From positions 62,001-126,000 of the forward strand of contig NZ_CADFEI010000023.1 in the NCBI RefSeq assembly GCF_902833225.1: 64,000 bases of DNA. Reading direction: 5' to 3'. A program made the translations under genes and the position numbers. This DNA comes from Burkholderia sp. BCC1644. Its GTDB lineage: Bacteria; Pseudomonadota; Gammaproteobacteria; Burkholderiales; Burkholderiaceae. The notes under the pieces were generated by a model that saw nothing but the letters and a program-made list of their open reading frames with translations, was not told where the DNA came from and ran no database searches. Shown here one piece after another: positions 59,008 through 64,000 of this stretch; within the stretch, counting starts at the first letter, position 1, and the number at the start of each line of letters is the position of its first letter.

Positions 59008-59706
59008 TTACTGTGCTGCCAGCGTAGCCTGGTCGACACGCACGCCGACGCCCATCGTGCTCGACAGTGCGATCTTGCGCAGGTACACGCCCTTGCTCGT
59101 TGCCGGCTTGGCCTTCTGCAGCGCTTCGATCAGTGCCGACAGGTTCGAACGCAGTGCGGTCGGCTCGAACGATGCACGGCCGATGGTCGCGTGGATGATA
59201 CCGGCCTTGTCGACACGGAATTGCACCTGACCAGCCTTCGCGTTCTTGACGGCGGTTGCGACGTCCGGCGTGACCGTACCGACCTTCGGGTTCGGCATCA
59301 GGCCGCGCGGGCCGAGGATCTGGCCGAGCGTACCGACGATACGCATCGTGTCCGGCGAAGCGATCACGATGTCGAAGTCCATCTGGCCAGCCTTGATCTG
59401 CTCAGCCAGGTCTTCCATACCGACGATTTCCGCGCCTGCTGCACGAGCTTGCTCGGCCTTTTCGCCTTGCGCGAACACGGCAACGCGAACCGACTTGCCC
59501 GTACCGGCCGGCAGAACGACCGAACCACGAACGACCTGGTCCGACTTCTTTGCATCGATGCCGAGCTGGACTGCGACGTCGATCGACTCGTCGAACTTCG
59601 CGCTCGCGCATTCCTTCACGAGGCTCAGTGCGTCTTCGATCGCGTACAGCTTCTGACGATCAACCTTGGCGGCAAATGCCTGACGGCGCTTGGAGATCTT
59701 AGCCAT
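59008..59706 (-). CDS. rplA: 50S ribosomal protein L1
   Basis: A 232-aa protein of the mobile L1 stalk that moves E-site tRNA; it also represses its own operon. MAKISKRRQAFAAKVDRQKL and ILGPRGLMPNPKVGTVTPDV are conserved. It begins directly at the rplK stop, with no spacer. Confidence 0.98.
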   Translation of the reverse strand: MAKISKRRQAFAAKVDRQKLYAIEDALSLVKECASAKFDESIDVAVQLGIDAKKSDQVVRGSVVLPAGTGKSVRVAVFAQGEKAEQARAAGAEIVGMEDLAEQIKAGQMDFDIVIASPDTMRIVGTLGQILGPRGLMPNPKVGTVTPDVATAVKNAKAGQVQFRVDKAGIIHATIGRASFEPTALRSNLSALIEALQKAKPATSKGVYLRKIALSSTMGVGVRVDQATLAAQ

Positions 59707-60138
59707 TTACACGCCCTCCACAGTGATGCCCATCGAGCGTGCGCTACCAGCGATGGTGCGAACGGCTGCGTCCAGATCAGCTGCCGTAAGGTCCGGCATC
59801 TTGGTCTTTGCGATTTCTTCAGCTTGAGCGCGCGTGATCGAACCGACCTTGTCGGTGTGCGGCTTGCTCGAGCCCTTGTCCACCTTCGCCGCCTTCTTGA
59901 TCAGGACGGTTGCCGGCGGCGTCTTCATCACGAACGTGAAGCTCTTGTCAGCGAATGCCGTGATGACCACCGGCACCGGCAGACCCGGCTCCATGCCTTG
60001 AGTCTGCGCGTTGAACGCCTTGCAGAACTCCATGATGTTCAGGCCGCGCTGGCCCAGTGCCGGACCGACCGGCGGCGACGGGTTGGCTTTACCTGCAGGG
60101 ATCTGCAGCTTGATAAAGCCGATAATCTTCTTTGCCAT
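59707..60138 (-). CDS. rplK: 50S ribosomal protein L11
   Basis: A 143-aa GTPase-centre protein, needed for RelA activation and target of thiostrepton-type antibiotics. The Pro-rich N-terminal domain has NPSPPVGPALGQRGLNIMEF; the C-terminal RNA-binding domain ends AVRTIAGSARSMGITVEG. It follows nusG by 141 bp. Confidence 0.98.
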   Translation of the reverse strand: MAKKIIGFIKLQIPAGKANPSPPVGPALGQRGLNIMEFCKAFNAQTQGMEPGLPVPVVITAFADKSFTFVMKTPPATVLIKKAAKVDKGSSKPHTDKVGSITRAQAEEIAKTKMPDLTAADLDAAVRTIAGSARSMGITVEGV

Positions 60139-60245
60139 TTGTGAACCTCATTGGAACGCCGGAGGGGCGTTCGGTGAGTAATAACGCGCGTTCGCCGCTG
60201 GCTACTGACGCTCCTCAACGGCCATGACGCGGGCCGTAAGCGCGA

Positions 60246-60269
60246 AGGTGGGCAGCCGAGGCTGCCCAC
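60246..60269 (-). other. Hairpin just after nusG
   Basis: GGTGGGCAGC-cgag-GCTGCCCACC, a perfect 10-bp stem, lies 10 bp past the nusG stop on the minus strand. The tail TTCGCGCTTA is not a proper T run, so it is more likely an mRNA stabiliser or partial terminator between secE-nusG and rplKAJL. Confidence 0.55.
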
Positions 60270-60279
60270 CGAATCGGGA

Positions 60280-60837
60280 TCAAACTTTTTCGACCTGGCC
60301 GAACTCGAGTTCGACCGGGGTGGATCGGCCAAAGATGGTGACCGACACACGCACGCGCGATTTTTCGTAGTTGACTTCTTCGACGGTGCCGTTGAAGTCC
60401 GTGAACGGGCCTTCCTTGACACGCACCATCTCGCCGACTTCGAACAGGGTCTTCGGGCGCGGCTTTTCGACGCCTTCCTGCATCTGCGACATGATCTTCT
60501 CGACTTCCTTCGGGGAAATCGGGGTCGGGCGGTTGCGCGCACCACCGACGAAACCAGTGACCTTCGCGGTGTTCTTCACGAGGTGCCACGTTTCGTCCGT
60601 CATTTCCATTTCCACCAGCACGTAGCCGGGAAAGAAACGACGCTCGGTCACGGCCTTGTGGCCGCCCTTGACTTCGACCACTTCTTCGGTCGGGACCAGG
60701 ATCTGACCGAATTTGTCCTGCATGCCAGCACGTTCGATGCGCTCCTGAAGCGCACGTTGCACGCTCTTCTCCATACCGGAGTAGGCGTGCACGACGTACC
60801 AACGTTTTCCGCTCGGGGATGCCGGAGTATCGCTCAT
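60280..60837 (-). CDS. nusG: Transcription termination/antitermination factor NusG
   Basis: A 185-aa elongation factor that binds RNA polymerase by its NGN domain (KRWYVVHAYSGMEKSVQRAL) and Rho or S10 by its KOW domain (GEMVRVKEGPFTDFNGTVEE). FFPGYVLVEMEM is typical. Its start is one base after the secE stop, so the two are a translational unit. Confidence 0.98.
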   Translation of the reverse strand: MSDTPASPSGKRWYVVHAYSGMEKSVQRALQERIERAGMQDKFGQILVPTEEVVEVKGGHKAVTERRFFPGYVLVEMEMTDETWHLVKNTAKVTGFVGGARNRPTPISPKEVEKIMSQMQEGVEKPRPKTLFEVGEMVRVKEGPFTDFNGTVEEVNYEKSRVRVSVTIFGRSTPVELEFGQVEKV

Positions 60838-60838
60838 A

Positions 60839-61219
60839 TCATTTCCAACCCAGAATCGCCGAGAAAATCACCCATTCGATCGATTTGTCACTCAACCAGA
60901 GGAAAATCGCCATCACGAGCACGAAACCGAACACGACGAGTGTGGTTTGCGTTGCTTCCTTGCGGGTGGGCCAAACGACCTTCCGGACTTCCTTGTACGA
61001 ATCCTTGGCAAAGGCGATGAGGCTCTTGCCAGGGGCGGACATCAGCCCGACGGCCACGCCGGCGATGATACCTACCGCCAACGCGGCACCGCGGACATAC
61101 CACTGCTGATTGGCCAGCCAGAAGAAGCCCACGAATCCGGCCAACACCAGCAATACACCCAGGGCCAGCATCAGCTTATCGCCGGAGGTATTTACAGTTT
61201 CGACGGATGGATTCGCCAT
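60839..61219 (-). CDS. secE: Preprotein translocase subunit SecE
   Basis: A 126-aa membrane clamp of SecY. Like the E. coli protein it has three membrane helices (LMLALGVLLVLAGFVGFFWL, AALAVGIIAGVAVGLM, TTLVVFGFVLVMAIFLWL), the last with the conserved amphipathic SYKEVRKVVWPTRKEA before it. It lies 43 bp after tRNA-Trp. Confidence 0.97.
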   Translation of the reverse strand: MANPSVETVNTSGDKLMLALGVLLVLAGFVGFFWLANQQWYVRGAALAVGIIAGVAVGLMSAPGKSLIAFAKDSYKEVRKVVWPTRKEATQTTLVVFGFVLVMAIFLWLSDKSIEWVIFSAILGWK

Positions 61220-61262
61220 AACACCTTAAAACAAATGCCACGTAGGACACGTGGCTATTTTT

Positions 61263-61338
61263 TGGCAGGGGCAGAGGGAATCGAACCCCCAACCTTCGGT
61301 TTTGGAGACCGACGCTCTGCCAGTTGAGCTATACCCCT
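61263..61338 (-). tRNA. tRNA-Trp (CCA)
   Basis: 76 nt including an encoded CCA end. The acceptor stem begins AGGGGTA; the anticodon loop CTCCAAA gives anticodon CCA; the T arm contains GGTTCGATTCC. It lies between tuf and secE and is probably cut from their common transcript. Confidence 0.97.
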
Positions 61339-61346
61339 AAACCATG

Positions 61347-61372
61347 TTGGGGCCGGCTGTTGCCAGCCCCAA
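61347..61372 (-). other. Hairpin between tuf and tRNA-Trp
   Basis: TTGGGGC-c-GGC pairs with GCC-a-GCCCCAA around TGTT. It lies 25 bp past the tuf stop and 8 bp before the tRNA 5' end. It has no T run and may help define the 3' end of tuf mRNA after tRNA processing. Confidence 0.5.
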
Positions 61373-61397
61373 AACTGTCGATCAACGAATAACTGGC

Positions 61398-62588
<1,191 letters not shown>

Positions 62589-62654
62589 TTTCGACTCCCA
62601 AAAGGAATTTCACAGGTTGCGCCGCGCGCAAACAAGACACTGACTTTGTACTGC

Positions 62655-62729
<75 letters not shown>

Positions 62730-62753
62730 GCTTTACGCTTCAACTTAGCGGTC

Positions 62754-62827
62754 TGGAGCGGGTGAAGGGAATCGAACCCTCGTCGTAAGCTTGGAAGGCT
62801 TCTGCTCTACCATTGAGCTACACCCGC
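62754..62827 (-). tRNA. tRNA-Gly (TCC)
   Basis: 74 nt with an encoded CCA. The acceptor stem GCGGGTG pairs with CACCCGC; the anticodon loop CTTCCAA gives TCC; the T arm has GGTTCGATTCC. Located between tRNA-Tyr and tRNA-Thr. Confidence 0.97.
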
Positions 62828-62870
62828 ATGGGCCACTAACGATTCCTTACCGCTCACTGCGCTGATATCT

Positions 62871-62956
62871 TGGTGGAGGAGGTTGGATTCGAACCAACGT
62901 AGGCGTAAGCCAACAGATTTACAGTCTGCCCCCTTTAGCCACTCGGGCACCCCTCC
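62871..62956 (-). tRNA. tRNA-Tyr (GTA)
   Basis: 86 nt with an encoded CCA and a long variable arm, as class II tRNAs have. The acceptor begins GGAGGGG; the anticodon loop CTGTAAA gives GTA. It is the first gene of the tRNA-tuf transcript, whose -10 lies 14 bp upstream. Confidence 0.97.
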
Positions 62957-62970
62957 GTAGAGAACTGACG

Positions 62971-62999
62971 ATTATGGGGGTGCATCGCACTCGTGTCAA
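62971..62999 (-). promoter_or_regulatory. Strong sigma-70 promoter of the tRNA-tuf-secE operon
   Basis: TTGACA (62999-62994) and CATAAT (62976-62971) on the minus strand are exactly 17 bp apart. Transcription should begin near 62964, about 8 nt before the tRNA-Tyr 5' end, leaving a very short leader. Confidence 0.9.
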
Positions 63000-63495
63000 G
63001 CACATCCGGAAGATTATTTTCACTCTCTTCCCGACTCCTGCTTTACCACCGATCCCCCGCCCTTGCCCGGCTAAGGCAAGCACGAGATGCTGCCGACCGG
63101 CGCCACATCTTCGTCAGACTCCGCCCTTAGCGCCGATCTGCATCTGCGCTAAAAACGAAAGACCGCCATCATACGACCTCTTTCGCACAATGCCAAGCGG
63201 GTAGACGCAAATTTCCGCAAATTTCATGCCGGGCGGCTTCGTCGATCCCGTCTGCGGCGTTCGTGACGGCTTCAGTACCCCACTGTTTGCCGGAAATCGG
63301 GGTTTCGCGCTACCCATTCCGCGGTTGCCTGGCTCGATCTGCCGATCGTACCCAGCGGGGGTTATCCGCGCTTTCCGGCGCCTGAGCCTCGCAATGGCGC
63401 TAGCGTATCCGCACGAAACGCGGACAGACTTCCCCCGCCCCTGCCGACGTCGGCGGCCGGCCGCGATACCATCCCAGGCCTTCCATCATCTTCCC
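63000..63495. other. Gene-poor stretch upstream of the tRNA operon
   Basis: About 500 bp with no supported gene. Reading frames here give Arg/Pro/Gly-rich translations without domain-like patterns on either strand. A frame opens at 63226 on the plus strand and runs into the ORF called at 63496, but its first 90 codons look non-coding. Confidence 0.5.
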
Positions 63496-63867
63496 ATGCG
63501 ATTTCTCGTGCGCCTGCGTGCTCTTGCGATTGCGCTCACGGACTTGACTGCACATGCCGCCGACCCGACTGACACCTGGCGTCGCTCGAGCACGATCGCA
63601 GAGATCCGTCATCGAGCCTCGGAAGGCAGCCGCACTGCGAAACGCCCCAGGGGAGGTGTAGCGCTCGCTCCGTATGACAGGCTGAAGCCGGCGCTCGATG
63701 CCGGACGCCTGAGCTCGACACATAGCAGCTCGTCGGCCGTACGGCCAATGGATCAGGACGCGATAGCCTATGCATGGCTGCTCAACGATGAGTCCGCCGA
63801 CCTCATCGCCGCCGGCGACAGCACACCGTCAACCAAATCCGACGGCGCGGCCCGCCTGGACGCGTAA
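63496..63867 (+). CDS. Hypothetical small, possibly exported protein
   Basis: A 123-aa frame of unknown function. From the ATG at 63496 it reads MRFLVRLRALAIALTDLTAH, a possible signal peptide with AHA before ADPTDTW. The rest is hydrophilic and includes DQDAIAYAWLLNDESADLIA, which has an ordinary protein-like composition. There is no good ribosome binding site. Against it: the weak hydrophobic core and Ser/Arg-rich middle. It could be a decayed gene. Not recognised. Confidence 0.38.
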   Translation: MRFLVRLRALAIALTDLTAHAADPTDTWRRSSTIAEIRHRASEGSRTAKRPRGGVALAPYDRLKPALDAGRLSSTHSSSSAVRPMDQDAIAYAWLLNDESADLIAAGDSTPSTKSDGAARLDA

Positions 63868-63911
63868 CAGCCCCTCCTCGGCGACGATATGCCTCCACAC
63901 GCAGGCTTGTC

Positions 63912-64000
63912 TCACAAGCGCCGCGCCGCGACCTCGGCAAACGTCCTGCAGTGCAGCGCGCGTTGCGTCGCCCCGTCGTGCCAGCCGGCCAACGTCAGAT
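63912..64000 (-). CDS. Possible 3' end of an unidentified gene (partial)
   Basis: A minus-strand frame is open from the window edge to a TGA at 63914-63912, giving 28 residues (LTLAGWHDGATQRALHCRTF, then AEVAARRL). The composition looks protein-like, but 89 bp of open frame is common by chance in GC-rich DNA. Family not recognised. Confidence 0.25.
   Translation of the reverse strand, partial: LTLAGWHDGATQRALHCRTFAEVAARRL

Noticed and set aside
63226..63495. Upstream 90 codons of the plus-strand frame that ends at 63867
   Set aside because: Composition is non-coding-like, and the possible signal peptide begins only at 63496.
63400..63723. A 107-codon minus-strand frame
   Set aside because: Overlaps the better plus-strand frame, has no ribosome binding site and no recognisable pattern.

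Overview
The window is a piece of the main chromosome of a GC-rich betaproteobacterium, almost certainly Burkholderia sensu stricto (Burkholderia cepacia complex-like). The basis is the ribosomal and RNA polymerase protein sequences, the pilM-N-O/P-Q-aroK-aroB-dgt and ponA-cyaY-lptM arrangement, and System II (ResB/CcsB) cytochrome c biogenesis. This is inferred from recalled family sequences; no database search was possible. Nearly all of it is vertically inherited housekeeping DNA. I see no prophage, insertion sequence, CRISPR array, toxin-antitoxin pair, defence island or biosynthetic cluster.

Region 1 (1-6130): an OmpW-type outer membrane porin on the plus strand, then on the minus strand a complete glycerol-3-phosphate import operon in the order ugpB-ugpA-ugpE-ugpC-ugpQ. 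A GC-rich hairpin follows the binding-protein gene. A LacI-type palindrome and a degenerate Pho-box-like sequence lie upstream.

Region 2 (6131-13059): a tight minus-strand run pilM-pilN-pilO/P-pilQ-aroK-aroB-dgt. The four pil genes overlap by 4 bp each, and PilO and PilP appear to be fused in one protein. It couples a type IV pilus / DNA-uptake inner-membrane platform and secretin to two shikimate pathway enzymes and a dNTPase.

Region 3 (13060-27018): divergent penicillin-binding protein 1A, frataxin CyaY, the LptM lipoprotein, the MsrPQ periplasmic methionine sulfoxide repair pair, CcsB-ResB, a dihaem cytochrome c4, the ribosome-assembly GTPase EngB, HemB, DsbD and CutA. Functionally this is an envelope redox and haem/cytochrome maturation neighbourhood.

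Region 4 (27019-62956): the classical transcription/translation superlocus, all on the minus strand. In transcription order it reads tRNA-Tyr, tRNA-Gly, tRNA-Thr, tuf, tRNA-Trp, secE, nusG, rplK, rplA, rplJ, rplL, rpoB, rpoC, recQ, then str (rpsL, rpsG, fusA, tuf), S10 (rpsJ to rpsQ), spc (rplN to rpmJ) and alpha (rpsM to rplQ). Recognisable promoters stand before tRNA-Tyr (TTGACA-17-CATAAT), rpsL (TTGACT-18-TATGAT) and rplN (extended -10). Several intergenic hairpins (rplL-rpoB, rpsG-fusA, rpsQ-rplN, rpoA-rplQ) are candidates for attenuation, processing or autoregulation. The two tuf genes encode identical 396-aa proteins and are near-identical in DNA.

Region 5 (62957-64000): a gene-poor edge with one weakly supported exported small ORF and perhaps the 3' end of a minus-strand gene.

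I did not find a convincing undescribed system. The most interesting items are the PilO-PilP fusion with a short secretin, the inverted repeat over the spc promoter, the terminator between rpoA and rplQ, and the two-hairpin rplL-rpoB spacer.
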